A model generated the notes under the pieces. The model was not told the DNA's origin and searched no databases. It saw only the letters and a program-made list of their open reading frames with translations. 64,000 nucleotides of DNA from Dipteris shenzhenensis (lineage: Eukaryota; Polypodiophyta; Polypodiopsida; Gleicheniales): assembly GCA_047967505.1 (NCBI GenBank), contig CM106538.1; one strand, 5' to 3'. A program made the translations under genes and the position numbers. How positions within the stretch are numbered: the first letter of the stretch is position 1; each line of letters begins with the position of its first letter. Of this stretch, positions 22,785-34,883 are shown piece after piece.

Positions 22785-23665
22785 ACAGTTTGAAATTCAG
22801 CATATGAATCCCTATGCCACATCATCAAAGACCCTCTTCTTCATAAAACTTCGACAAGCCATAACTTGCAATCCAGGAAGAATTTGCACATGCTCCAAAA
22901 AGAAAAAGTGATCGTCTTTTCAAGCTCTACCCGCTAGTCAGATCAAATTCATTGTATGCAATTAGACACTGCCAATATTGAAAGAAATCAATTGGTAAGG
23001 CCTTTGCAACAAATGACAAATCAAAGCATGAATGCACATATCACTATCATAAGCATGCCAAAAGCACAAGTGCATGAGATGACCATAGCACAAAGCATGA
23101 CATCCACATAGAAAGCATTAAGGCACATGGAAGAACAAAGCATCATGCATCAAGCTATGTCAAGCAAAGAAGAGAACACCATCAACATGTATTGAGAAGA
23201 AAAACCCTTGCCACTTTAGCCCATGCGATTCTAAATCAAGCTTGACCACCTGAGAGTAGCTATGAAAGCACCCAGGGGAGGTATTGACATGTAAAAGCCA
23301 CATCTGACCACCTTGCAGTAGCAAAAGGATCATGGCACCAAGGGGAGGTGTTGAGAGTTGTGGTGCCATGAGCACATAGATTAAAGGCTAAGGTATGGTA
23401 TAGGAAAGAATTAAAGTAGGCACCCTAGGATGTGGACTACATGATGTGGATTGAGGATATCCACAAGGAGAGATGTGGATGAGAGGATCCCACATGGTTT
23501 GACTATTCTAAAGGCTCTCTCTATATAAGAAGCCTATCAAGTATTGTTGAGATAACACATTGCAATAGATTGAGTGATGCATACTTATGTCTCTTTCATA
23601 GTGCTTCGACCCTCCTTGATTATCTTTCTCTTCATGCATCTAGACTAGGAGTGCACGATCCTTCA
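22785..23665 (+). mobile_element. 5'-truncated non-autonomous LTR retrotransposon (same family as 58777-61463)
   Basis: From about 22785 the sequence aligns with the 3' half of the element at 58777-61463: first the internal part containing CTTGCAATCCA(G/A)GAAGAATTTG, then the polypurine tract AAGGGGAGG, then an LTR starting TGTTGAGAGTTGTGG at 23349. The LTR has a TATA-like TCTCTATATAAG and loses similarity at about 23660. No 5' LTR or primer site is present. A 71-codon minus-strand frame here has a counterpart in the intact copy and only reflects shared non-coding sequence. Confidence 0.75.
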
Positions 23666-23809
23666 CTTTAAGAAAATATTTAGAGTATACAGGCCAAAAA
23701 ATTTCAAACATAAACGTAGCCAATTAGTATGTTTTAGACAACCAATGGGCTTGAAGATTATTCAAGAGCAATGATTATTGTTATACCATTATCATAAGTT
23801 TTATTGATT

Positions 23810-24430
23810 TTAAGTGAGTTTTGAATTCACATAAGTAAGTCATTTTGGTAGTATTCCTATCATCAAGCAAGTTCATTAAATATTTTTTTCATGTGAAATA
23901 TTAAAAGACTAAGTAGATTGCATTATTATAAAATAAAGTAGTTTATGTAGATTGCATTATTATGGTTTTGGCCACGTTTGTACACACATAAACTATTGTA
24001 TTGCATTTCACTTCCTTTTAGAACATTACATTTTTTGACATGTTTTTCCCAAAACACCAATACTATATGTTAATGTTGTTGCAAGTGAAGTCCTAACAAG
24101 ATGAAACATAGTTAAAGTTATTTTATAGCTATGCAAGCTCATAAATAAGCCAAAATGACAATATTCCCATCATTAAGCAAGTTCATTCAATACTTTTTTC
24201 ATGTCAAGTATTAAAATAGACTACATAGATTACATTATTATACAAAAAAGGAGTTTAAGTAGATTGCGATATTATGGTTTCTCTACGTTTGTACATTCAT
24301 AAAGTATTATATGGCATTTCAAATCCTTAAGTACATTACTTGTTTTGACATGTTTTTCCTAAAATTTTAATAACATCTATTCATGTTGTAAGTGTAATTT
24401 TAACAAGAGGGATTAACATAGTCAGAGTTA
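23810..24430. repeat. tandem duplication, 310-bp unit, two copies
   Basis: CATCAAGCAAGTTCATTAAAT at 23861 corresponds to CATTAAGCAAGTTCATTCAAT at 24171. Similarity extends over about 300 bases in each copy, through ACGTTTGTACA and TTGACATGTTTTTCC. No coding sequence is seen. Confidence 0.75.
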
Positions 24431-25290
24431 AAATAAGTTACGTAAGCTCAAATTTTTTTACCATAAAGAAGTTAGAATAGGTTTCACATGGAATATCACA
24501 TTTTTGTTTAACGCAGTGTGCTAAAAAGTTATTATTTTTCATTTTTATTGTCAGTTTTTAAGATGGTATCGCTCTTTTATAGATAATTTTTTCTTCATTT
24601 TGCACATAGTAATTTTTAGCTTGTGACTATGCCAAACTTTTTTAAATTTTAATTGTTCATACCCATTTATAAGAAAGGGGGGTTTATTAAGGCAATGAAA
24701 AAGTATTTTAAATCAAGGAATTTTTCACATCATTATTAATTGACATTCGAGGATATTGCAATTTTTCACAAATTGTTACACATAGATGTGAAATAAGAAA
24801 ACAGTTGAGAGATGTTAAAAAATATGCTCAGATCTATATTATCATAATGTTCAATGATGATGATGTTATTAAGACAAGGCAAGTTGTTTATGGCATAGCC
24901 ACTTGAATAAGTAATGAAAACTTCTCGACCAAAATGTATTACAGATGTAATGATGCTAACATACGAAATGTTACCTTCAAATGCTATGGCGAACGCAGTT
25001 GTTGACGAGAACGAAGTTGATTTAGTCTACTAGCTAGAAATTTGGTGTATTTAGGATATTGAAGGTTATCACTCTTCTTTCCCACTAGCTCAAGTGCCTT
25101 ATGCCAGTTTTATGAAGTTTTCAACACTCATACGTTTTATCACATTTTTCGAAGGGATGTTTTTTTCCGCAATGGTAGCTTCACATCATCTTAAGCCAGT
25201 TTCACATTTTGACCTTATAGTAGGAAGGCTCTCTACTTTGAATACAAATAATATATGATGATGATGGTTAACAAACTAATTTTTTTTCCC
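24431..25290. other. no gene recognised
   Basis: AT-rich sequence with no open frame of note and no repeat that I can define. Confidence 0.5.
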
Positions 25291-25299
25291 ACTTGGACC

Positions 25300-26230
25300 G
25301 TTTGGGGGAATATAAACACATATTGTACGTCATTTCTATCGCGACAGAAAGTAAGGTCAAAATCTATCTGCGTGTATGTGAAATATGTTATAATCATATA
25401 TCCGTTCTGGCAGTATATTTACATAACGTAGGTAATGTAAAAATCTTTTCCAGTTTTTACTTCATATTTTTTTCCTGTTTATATATATTTATTTTTACTC
25501 ATAATAATCTTTCATTTCTTTCCGAGATTTATCGTCATTTGCAGGCTGCACACAATCAACAAATTTTACAGCATAGTGATAAAATAATGCTTCTTCCATT
25601 TGCAACGAAAGCGAATATGTGAGAGCAGATGTACACGTCCACTTTTTCGTTTTACAATCTCGACGATATCATAATACACGTTCCTCAAAGTTAGGAAAAA
25701 AAAACAATCGCGTGCAGTAAGTGCAAGAGCACTTTCATTCTGGGACAAGTTTGTAACATCAGTCAAACTACGACTCTATGGCCATTACAAAAAGACAAAG
25801 AAAGGTACCGTTGCTATCTATTCAAGGCGGTGTTTAACAAAGAACGATAAAATATACATCATCTTTTTGCTGCCAAGGTTCATCTTTACATCTATCTCCA
25901 CTGCTTATACGAGGTTCATATCTTTCGCTGCCTCCCCAGCCTTGAGCTGCAATTCGGGGAGTACTTCAGACGTTCTCAATTGCTCTCTAAAATGCGCCGA
26001 TCTGTCTAAGAGCAGATACACAAACGCTAACACAGCCACTTGCACAGAAAACGCTATATACAATCCCTGCAACACAAACCACACGCTTAAGTCCTCGGAG
26101 ACTCAATTTGACGATCCATAACACCTACCTTTCTATTATTCCTCAATACGCAAGTTTCGCCCACATCCAGGCAGCCGTTATGCACTGCACAGCACGATCC
26201 GCACGATGCACACAAAGAGAGGACGCGACT
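25300..26230 (-). repeat. arm 1 of an inverted segmental duplication (3' end of the b561 gene and its downstream flank)
   Basis: This segment is repeated in opposite orientation at about 29850-30930. Matching landmarks include the last exon of the cytochrome b561 gene, its upstream acceptor region, and a 66-codon frame (minus 25766-25566) whose counterpart lies at 30466-30666. A frame kept open in both copies could mean a small gene, but recent duplication explains it equally well. Confidence 0.8.
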
Positions 26231-27058
26231 CACAAGATGCTTCGTATCTAAAAAATCTAAGCTTATGTGAAAGCACACAGGCACTGCCTTCGATAAAATG
26301 GCACTGACCCTTAAACTACCGTCTTGCGGCCAATCCTGCACGTACAGGTCGAGACCCTTGAAAATGTTAAACCATCCAAGGATCACAGCTCCAGTTCCAA
26401 ATAGCCAGTGACTAAAGTACCAGACCTGGCGAGATGACCCCCCTCTGCTCATCAAAGGCATCAGGTGAAATGAGCTATGCCTGCTATTCGTAGATCTACA
26501 TAAAGGAGTCGTTGTACAGGACTAGGGGAGATTTCGCTATGCTTACTTCTTCGGTCTGATAGCTGCTAGCAGAGGTTGAATCCAGATCAGTAAGCCCAGC
26601 GATAAGCCAAGCTTGGCATGGGTGGAATCAACAAGAGCATCAAACTCCTTTAAACCAATGGCAATCCCAGCAGTAGCGCAGAAGGTCCCTAGTAACTACA
26701 GAGGAGATTCAAACAGAGGAGAATGACGTAGTCAGATGACAAACTACAGGAACCTTGCAATGCGTGTCTTCTTAAGCGCCTCCTCGATGAGGAGCAAGCC
26801 TGCATAGCGAGGAGCTCGCATGCTGTAAGAGGGACTCACCTGCACAGACCAGTGGAAGTGGAACCAGGACTTGATAGAATCCTTGCCATATTTAGAGAGG
26901 AGAACTCCGAAGGGGAAGAGGACACCAAAAGAAGCCCAGAGGAGCCATCCATGGGCACGATAGAGATCTACGGAGGGGGAGGAGCCTTGGCAGGAGACGG
27001 AAGCGATGGAAGAGAGGAGGAGGAGGAGGAGGAAGGAGAGGAGGGAAGAGGAAGCCAT
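25905..27058 (-). CDS. cytochrome b561-domain membrane protein, four exons, 221 residues
   Basis: Exons (minus strand): 27058-26840, 26695-26547, 26444-26309 and 26066-25905; all junctions are GT-AG and the phases agree (0, 2, 0). The product is 221 residues: a signal peptide (1-23, Leu-rich, ending VSCQ), then a four-helix b561 core. Candidate haem-ligand histidines are in AHGWLLW (His36), FHFHW (67/69), THAKLGL and SHWLFGTG. The conserved IWIQPLLAAIRP and GWFNIFKGL segments are present; the last exon supplies a fifth hydrophobic helix and a short hydrophilic tail ending NLV. There is no DOMON domain, so it resembles the single-domain plant proteins of the b561/ferric-reductase transmembrane family, which pass electrons (typically from ascorbate) across a membrane. 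Substrate and membrane cannot be told from sequence. It has no frame damage and is the only clearly intact host gene here. Its 3' end is duplicated in inverse orientation at 29.9-30.9 kb. Confidence 0.88.
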
Positions 27059-27116
27059 AGGAGGGAAGGAAGGAGAGATGTGGGCAACAAAGCTGAGATA
27101 CGAGGCGAGGAGGTGG

Positions 27117-27126
27117 GTTTATAAAC
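27117..27126 (-). promoter_or_regulatory. TATA box of the cytochrome b561 gene
   Basis: GTTTATAAAC, itself a palindrome, lies about 60 bases upstream of the ATG at 27058. That leaves a short 5' leader rich in CT on the coding strand, which is typical of plant genes. Confidence 0.6.
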
Positions 27127-29340
27127 AGAAGGAGGGGGAGAGCATAGTGGCTGAGAGTGAAGCGAGGGTGGCAGGAAGCGACGGTGGTGATGTCGTGTGG
27201 AGAGAACGTGTCCCCGTTTTTGGCCGCTTGAGTTGGGAGCCTCCAGGTATATCAGATCCTCCCCCGTCGACCTTTGCTTCGCTCTTTATTACTCTGGACC
27301 TCCCGCTTTATTATGGCTCCACCTGCTCCCTTCGTCGTTTTCAACCCTATTTGCCCCGCCACAGCGTACATGTCCAAACAAAACCCCATATTTCTACATA
27401 CCCCCCCCCCCCCCCCCCCCCAAGTTGTTCTCCCTCCTTCATCCCACATCCCTTGATCTCCCTTCGTTAAGACTCGAGAATTTGGACCCAGTAAGCTGCA
27501 ATGGGTCGCCTTCCCACAAACAAAGAGAGGAGACGTGCATTCTGCATAGGATTGATACCCACCCATGGAATCAAAACGTGTGGTTACATACGCAACAGAC
27601 GCCCGATGAAACACAACTTTGAAACCAAAACATGTGTGGTTACATACACAACAGACGCCTGATGAAACACAACTTTGGACTACTAACAAGTCCGTAGGGT
27701 GTGCATGTCTTCCTATTGGGGTGCTCAAGCCCTTTGTCAACAATGCGCTGGGCATGGGTGGGGTTCTTGGCGACCCATCCACATGGGCATCCCCATTTCA
27801 CAGATTTAATAATTTTCACACATGCTAAGGCCATGTCAACTTACTCTCTCATGGGGGGGCACCAATGCATAAACACCCTTATATCGTTTGCATCTCCCCA
27901 TCACAACAACTTGCCACACTGACCCCATGGTTGACACCACTAAGTACTTTACATCTTCTACATCTAACCACTCCATCTGCTTCCCAAAACCACACAACCA
28001 ACAGTTCACAACTCAATTATTGCAAGACTTTCTACATGCATGGAGCTTCATTCTGAGCATATAATATGTTTTGCAAGTCAATAGAAATCTATAATATAAT
28101 GAAACAGTGAGTTCATACTATGACAAAGTAAGGAAAGGCCCAGTCTCCTCCTAAGGGAAATGGTGAGCAGCTAAATGCCACTTTTGACTTGACTCCAAAA
28201 GGGTGTCACCTTTTTTATAGATTTGAGGTAGACTTATCAAAACTCCTTTTCTTGACAATAGTTCTTGTTGCCTAATACAATCCACAATCACAATCCAACA
28301 TTCAATATGGCAATCGAAAATACTTCTCATTTCAAATCAAATTCTAATTATTTGCAGGAGCACAACCCCACTTCATTAATGCATCTACTCTTACCATCTT
28401 AGACCATTGTTTGTGGCTTGTTGCCTCAAGAGCTAGCATAATATATGCAAAGATATTTCAAGCACACACTTGCAAAGTCCATGTTAGGTCAGATCGAGAT
28501 CTTAATAAGAGTAAAAATATATATACTTACTCATCACAACTATTTGTGTGGATAAGACTACAATCCTCCTCTAACTTGCCTAGAGGTCTTGGTCAATCTA
28601 AGACACATGCCACTTTGATTGTGTGACACTTAGACCCCTTTTATCGCATTAAGCAAAAGACATAGATGCTTGTAGTCCCCCTACACCTTAGTTTCTCAAA
28701 AAGTAAAAATTATATGGGCTCACACATCAAGACTCTTCTCAAGATCTAGTCTTTTCAAAGGGTAAATGTTTGTACATTTTTCTCTCAAAGTTGTACTTTT
28801 GTACGTCCTAGTATTTAAAATTTTAGAAGGGTAAATGTTTGTACATTTTCCTCTCAAAGTTGTACCTTATATTCTTGAGAATATTTTCCCAACAATCGCT
28901 AGCTTGCTATAAGATTCGAAGTGTAGTAGCTACCATAGTAACATGACTTGACCTTCAAACAAAAGTCATTCATGTGGTATGCATGTGCCTCCTTTACACA
29001 CTTTACTATGTTCTAACTCCCTCAAGAGTCAACTCCCTTGGTGTTAGTCCAAGTGGTAGGCATGTGTGCCTCCTTTAGAACTTTTTGATGTTGTAAATCC
29101 CTCAAGAGTCAATGAATGTAAACATATGAGGGTGTGTATGCTACAACCAAGAAAGAAAGGCTTTTTAAAAGCTTATTGTTAAAATACATTAATAGTCTAG
29201 AGTACAATGAGTTCATAAATAATGAGCCATAAGACTAGTCTAAGAATCTTTCTACGTTAGAGAGACACTCAATTGTAAGCAAAAGCATTGAAACAAACAA
29301 TACTCTTATAATGGCCAAGACCTAATTGGTAACAATGCAA
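27127..29340. other. upstream flank of the b561 gene and gene-free sequence with small repeats
   Basis: The first part should hold the b561 promoter. Open frames on both strands at 27190-27830 overlap each other and a poly(C) run of 18 at about 27403-27421, so I do not call them. A ~54-base duplication (TGTGGTTACATAC(G/A)CAACAGACGCC) covers 27571-27676. A ~70-base duplication (AAGGGTAAATGTTTGTACAT) lies at 28757-28865, and a ~80-base duplication around CCCTCAAGAGTCAA at 28970-29120. Confidence 0.5.
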
Positions 29341-29369
29341 TACTTGAGTGGGGCCAACGCACGTCTCTC

Positions 29370-29404
29370 TCTCTCTCTTTCTCTCTCCCCCCCCCTCCCT
29401 CCCT

Positions 29405-29449
<45 letters not shown>

Positions 29450-29706
29450 TGTGACTTCTTGGACTTACTTTTGTTATCAACCATTTTGTCACTCAGGCTC
29501 TAGTGAAATGGACCTATTGGAGGCTACATTATTTATTACAATGTATCAATGGGCTATAACTAGAACTTACATAAACTAAAGGACATAATTTAGGTTTTTG
29601 TGCAAGATGAAAGCGACATAGCCCTTTCGTTTCTTAAATTCAAAAGTACATTTGTATATACACTCCCCACCTTGTTATGGTTGTTCAAAATATGTGAATC
29701 ATTAGA

Positions 29707-29748
<42 letters not shown>

Positions 29749-29855
29749 GCCTCCCTCCCTCCGTCCCTCTCTCTCTCTCTCTCTCACTCACTCACTCACT
29801 CACTCCGTGTGTGACTTCTTATCTACTTACTTTTTGTTATCAACCATTTTTTGTG
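29370..29855. repeat. two (CT)n microsatellites with a shared downstream flank
   Basis: CT-rich runs at about 29364-29445 and 29715-29790 are each followed by (C/A)(C/A)(A/G)TGTGTGACTTCTT and then TTGTTATCAACCATTTT. The shared flank shows a direct duplication including the microsatellite, not two independent expansions. The second copy ends where the inverted b561 duplicate begins. The Leu-Ser-rich open frames here are artefacts. Confidence 0.75.
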
Positions 29856-30930
29856 AGTCGCGTCCTCTCTTTGTGTGCATCGTGCGGACTGTGCAGTGCC
29901 ACAACGGCTGCCTGCATGTGGGCGAAAGTTGCGTACTGAGGAATAATAGAAAGGTACGTGTCATGGATCGTCAAATTGAGTTTCCGAGGACTTACGCGTG
30001 TGGTTTGTGTTGCAGGGATTGTATATAGCGTTTTCTGTGCAAGTGGCTGTGTTAGCGTTTGTGTATCTGCTCTTAGACAGATCAGCGCATTCTAGAGAGC
30101 GATTGAGAACGTCGGATTGTCAAATTGAGTTTCCGAGGACTTACGCGTGTGGTTTGTGTTGCAGGGATTGTATATAGCGTTTTCTGTGCAAGTGGCTGTG
30201 TTAGCGTTTGTGTATCTGCTCTTAGACAGATCGGCGCATTCTAGAGAGCGATTGAGAACGTCTGAAGTGCTCCCCGAATTGCAGCTCAAGGTTTGGGGAA
30301 GCAGCGAAAGATATGTACCTCGTATAAGGAGTGGAGAGAGATGGATAGATGAACCTTGGAAGCAAGAAGATGATGTATATTTTATCGTTCCTTGTTAAAT
30401 ACCGCCTTGAATAGATACCAACGGTACCTTTCCTTGTCTTTTTGTAATGTCCATAGAATCGTAGTTTGACTGATGTTACAAACTTGTCCCAGAATCAAGG
30501 TGCTCTTGCACTTACTTCACGCGATTGTTTTTATTTCCTAACTTTGAGGAACGTGTATTATGATATTGCCAAGATTCTAAAACGAAGGAGAGGACGTGTA
30601 CATCTGCCCTCACATATTCGCTTTCGTTGCAAATGGAAGAAGCATTATTTTATCACTATGCTGTGATACTTGTTGGTTGTGTGCAGCCTGCAAATGACGA
30701 TAAACCTCGAAAATAAATGAAGGATTATTATAAAGAGTAAAAAGTAAAAACCCATTGATTTGGAAAAATAAATATGCATAAACAGAAAAAATAAATGAGG
30801 TAAAGAATGGAAGAGATTATTACATAACCTACGTATGTATACATACTGCCAGAACGGATATATGGTTATAACATATGTCACATACCCATAGATAGATTGT
30901 GACCTTGCTTTCGTGTCGCGATATATGAAG
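29850..30930 (+). pseudogene. arm 2: inverted duplicate of the b561 gene 3' end, last exon duplicated in tandem
   Basis: The sequence matches the minus strand of 26230-25300. It starts inside the intron before the last b561 exon and includes the acceptor GTGTTGCAG and the exon beginning GGATTGTATATAGCG. A ~148-base segment (GATCGTCAAATTGAG... through GAGAACGTC) occurs twice in a row, at about 29967-30114 and 30115-30262, so the acceptor and most of the exon are present twice. The second copy continues to the end of the exon, with AGGTTTGGGGAAGC replacing AGGCTGGGGAGGC (one extra base, so a frameshift). No upstream b561 exons accompany it, so it cannot make the protein. The downstream flank to about 30930 is also shared. 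Confidence 0.8.
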
Positions 30931-31029
30931 GGAACAAATTGTGCTCAAGAGACATGATGAACCCCAATTATGCTCGAAAAGCAAAAGAAGAAATTGACAA
31001 ATGTTGCAAGTGGGCTTCATAGATCTCAC

Positions 31030-31289
31030 CGGGTCATGTGGATCTCTCTAACTATCATCATCCCCTAGAAAAATAAAAAGTTGTGTGTTTCCATGGATTA
31101 CCTCCATTTCAATGCAGCCACTGTGAGACTAACCCCTTTCCCATACCGTTCCTCAACTCAGTGTTGGATGTGGTAGTAAGACATGAGATGTTAACATGGC
31201 CTAGAAAGAGTCTTCTTTACCAAATGGGGGGGTGTTTGCATCCAATGTGATGATGACTTTCAGTCTTAAGAATGCACCGACAACAATCT
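31030..31289. other. no gene recognised
   Basis: Sequence between the inverted duplicate and the Gypsy relic. Nothing was identified. Confidence 0.4.
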
Positions 31290-33260
31290 AATGCCTTGTA
31301 TAAGAAATCTTTTATGCATACTTGACATCCTTCATACAAATTTTCTTGGATGACTTCAGTGTTTTTGGCACCCAAGCCAAAGCACCTCCATCATCTTGAC
31401 CTGTGCCTCACCAAATGCCATGCAGTCTACCTATCACTCAATTTGGTGAAATGCTCATGAAATGCGCCTTTGCAATAAGGGTCGGCACACTCCTAGGCAT
31501 CTTGTTTCTAAGGATGGCATTGCTCTCGATCTGTCCAAAGTTAAGTAGATCTGCACATCCAAACGTCCTACTACTGGTAAATAGTTAGCCCAATTGTTAG
31601 GCCAAGTCCGGTGGCAAATCTAGATGTTTCAGTATCTCACAGATGTAGCTATGCCTCTTCACACCTAGTTAATACAAATCCCTTGATATGGACTGATATA
31701 TGTGAACATGAATTCTGGGACCTCAAACTCATGCTAGCAAAATCTTTGATTGTTTATATTTGGATTGGAATTTTTCCTTCCATGTGTTTGCCAATGCCTC
31801 TAACACAGCCATTGGATCGAGAAAGAAGCTCTAAGGATGATCTTTGCCATCAACAAATTCATGCATTATCTACTTAACAAGTTGGTTCACCTTCCACGTG
31901 GACCATTGAACAGTTATCTGTCTCACCAACAAGTCAAACCTCATAGGTAAGTTAGTGTGTTGGATGTCATTATTGCATAGATTTGGCTCTTATATTATGC
32001 ATACTCTGGTAGCTCCCATGCAATCTCTCCAGCTACCTATCCCAAGGCCCCAATCTGTTCATGGATAATTTCCCAAATTCATATTTGTGACCACCAACCC
32101 TAAAGAAGCACCCTTTGAGGTGTTGAATGGAGCACTACTAGCAACATCGGATGTGCCTCCAACAAAATGACATTCCAGCATTTGTACTACCGATGTGATG
32201 TTCTGGACAATTTGCTAAAATGGAAGTCCCTGATCAACATCTGTCCCACAAGCAACTCACTCTTCAAAGTCACAACTTTCCATTGGTTATCTTTATCACT
32301 TTGGCCCCGACAAATCCTTCATCACTATGTGTTGTCACATGAATATTTTGTCATTCTATGGGAAGCACAAAGAGAGTTGGCTAGAGGACATTTTACCAGT
32401 GGATCCATGGGTCAAAAGTTCGTGCAAAATGGACTATGGGGTCCTATAGTTCTTGCAATGCTCTCTCCTTTGCCAAATTGTGTGATGTATGTCAACGGTT
32501 GGGTCAGCCAAGAGCCTACAATCATATCCTATGCGATTTGATACTCCCTCTTGAGCTATAATTTGAAAAATAGGGCTTGGATTTCATCAGCCGTTTAAAC
32601 CAATAGCCCATCAATAAGTATATTCTAATAGCAACTACCATAAGGTCTCCACTATAAGCTTACAAACCGATAACCCATCAGGTCTCCACTACCACATTCA
32701 AGCCAACAGCTAACCGGAATCATCTAACAAATTCATTCAAAAGGTCCTCTAAAATGTGGTCGAGAATGAGAAGCTCTATTCCACCCTTTGGGCCTTCTAT
32801 ACCACTTAAAAAGTTGCCACTGGCCTCACCCCCTTCAAGATGGTGTAGGGTATCAACGCAATCTTGCTTATGGAGTTCTTAGTTCCAAGCCTTTGGATTG
32901 TAGTACATGAATGGCTGAGCTTGGAAGAGTACCTTACTAATTGGACAAAGAAAGTCCATAGACTTGGAAAATACCGGTTCGTGGCATCCTATGGATTCAA
33001 TGTGGTGCAGCAATGCCAGAAGAAATGGTAGACCGGCATGCCAAACACCGGTTCTTCAAAGAAAAAGATGCAATACTCTTTTGGTCTCGATAGGGTCTCC
33101 ACTTGGAAAGTTAAAGATTCTATGGGAAGGACCGCGTTCATGAGTTTAATGATGGAACATTTGGTTGGGCACATTGGCATGGTGATGTATTCAAGAAGCT
33201 AGTCAATAACTATCAGCATAGGTCCTATTTTTGCCCCATGCTATTGTCTTCTTTTCCCAA
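31290..33260 (+). pseudogene. Ty3/Gypsy pol relic: reverse transcriptase, RNase H, integrase
   Basis: Translating all three forward frames gives familiar pol blocks in order, but broken by many stops and shifts. LDDFSVFG (reverse transcriptase active site; about 31337-31360) is followed by a palm region with the GTLLG and KDGIA-like strand, then NP-LIWTD-CE-EFWDLKL (start of RNase H, about 31680-31730). The integrase zinc region contains LARGHFT, NGLWGPIV and CDVCQR-like residues at about 32370-32510, then GLDFIS (start of the core). ATGLTPFKMVYG (about 32815-32850) and ME-F-VPSL mark the integrase C-terminal half. Open pieces at 31403-31588, 31611-31877 and 32167-32541 are fragments of this one ancestral gene. 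LTRs and gag were not located. It is old and non-functional. Confidence 0.75.
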
Positions 33261-34572
33261 TCTAGGCAATTAGAAGTGATAGCTATCACATCCGCAAGTG
33301 TGGAAATTCTTTGGCCCAATGCTGAGTCATCATTCCCAAGTGTTCGCACAGGTTTCGCGCAGGTTCCAATGCACAATTAATTGTGGATCATGTGGCACAG
33401 GGTTCTAAAAATAATCATCATGGTTCTACATGCATGTAGCCACCACTCTTTATGTGGCCTCCTTATCTCTTTGGATAGATCATATTGTCACACCCTCACT
33501 TGTTGAGGCTGCTTGCTCATCTCGCCGCTAGCAACCAATGTTCTCACTTTCTATGTGCTCATCATTTTGCTGCTCACAGCCCTTTCCTTCACACATATTT
33601 CTTCTCTATGCACTCACTTGGCTAGATGGTGATCTACAACACCTTCATGATATTTGACATCAAGCCCTCTTATGTCCGTGATTAGTTGCAATTCAGTGAA
33701 GTAACACAAGAGAATCTACTCGTCAAGCTTGCGCCTAAGAACAAAATCTCCATGGCTTAGTCGACCCTATTCATGGAGCGTTTTTGGAGTGAGATCACCT
33801 GCCTACCTAAAATGGAGAACCTCAAGACTCGGGTGGGGAATATCTTCTCAATCCTCTTCCCCTTTCAAGGACTCCCAGCTGGCCCCCTTCCTCGAAGGCT
33901 CTTACAACTACTACAGATGATGGAGGCTTCGAAGCAACATCAGAAACCAAGATCTCCCAGCACATGTCAAATCACAATAAGGGACTTCAACAGAAGAGTG
34001 CCCACCAACCCCATCCAGTCTCTAGATCTAGACGACTTTGATCCAACCAAAGAAGGCGAGTCTGCTCTGGCCATTACCACCACCTTGAGCCCATTTTGTT
34101 CTTCTCTCTTGACACGATGGTGTTTCTTGTGGGTAGTTTGGCGCCCTTATCTAGTGTGAGCCTTGGTCGATGCCCACTTCTATCTTCCACCCCTCTGCCC
34201 TCAACAAGTTTGGTGAGTATTGTTTTGACCATTTTCTCTTCTGGACCTATGCTTTCTATCCCTTTGATTAGCTTGGCACTTGTGTCCACTATAGTGCCTA
34301 CTTCATTGCCTATCAAGTTGGCCCTACTTTCCCTCGTCTCTACTACCATCCCCCCATCAATTGTTGCTACTAAACCCCCCAGCTTTGACACCATCCAGCC
34401 TCACCAGCACAAAACTTGTGCACTTTAAGTGCAAGATGGTCCTACAGGATACCTCGAAATAGAGCCCTCCAAATGATAGAAATATGAGTCAGAAGTGCAG
34501 TCTGCTGTCCTGGCCCTTATTATTGTCTAAGGGCAGTCCATCGATGCCCAATAAATGCAATTGCCCCAACGT
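33261..34572. other. possible flank of the Gypsy relic, unassigned
   Basis: A 128-codon frame at 33773-34159 and a 110-codon frame at 34096-34428 overlap without recognisable domains. Position suggests the 3' part or a second gene of the Gypsy element. The CACTA derivative starts at 34573. Confidence 0.35.
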
Positions 34573-34640
34573 CACAACAACACAAAGCAACTATAGATGC
34601 GTTTGATAGACATGCAAAATAGCGGGTGCATCTATAGGCG
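34573..34640 (+). repeat. CACTA-family terminal sequence, copy A
   Basis: CACAACAACACAAAGCAACT followed by ATAGATGCGTTTGATAGAC and AAAATAGCGGGTGCATCTAT. It matches 37127-37193 in the same orientation with few differences. It forms the 3' terminus of the deleted element. Confidence 0.8.
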
Positions 34641-34883
34641 CTGCTAGAATATCAAAAATATAGTCGCATCTAATAGCGCATCTATTTGTGCGTCTACTAG
34701 CGCATCTGAACTATAACTTAGACACAGATTTAGATGCAAAACAGAGAATACAGAAAGTGAAATTTTGGTGTAGGCTGATAAATGTACATCATTGCTTTCC
34801 TAACATTGCCCATGATTACCAAAGCACGTAATTTTAACAAAAATATCAATGCTTTTTGGCAAACTCACATATACAAAAATGAA

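Noticed and set aside
25867-26121. 84-codon plus frame (and its inverted counterpart at 30092-30289)
   Set aside because: Both are antisense to the last b561 exon and are explained by it.
27006-27622. Frames of 141-154 codons on the plus strand upstream of the b561 gene
   Set aside because: They are antisense to exon 1 and its leader, or cross a poly(C) run. They overlap in two frames and have no domain.
29590-30028. Frames with SLSLSL or EREREr runs
   Set aside because: They run through (CT)n microsatellites; the remainder is intron or duplicated b561 sequence.
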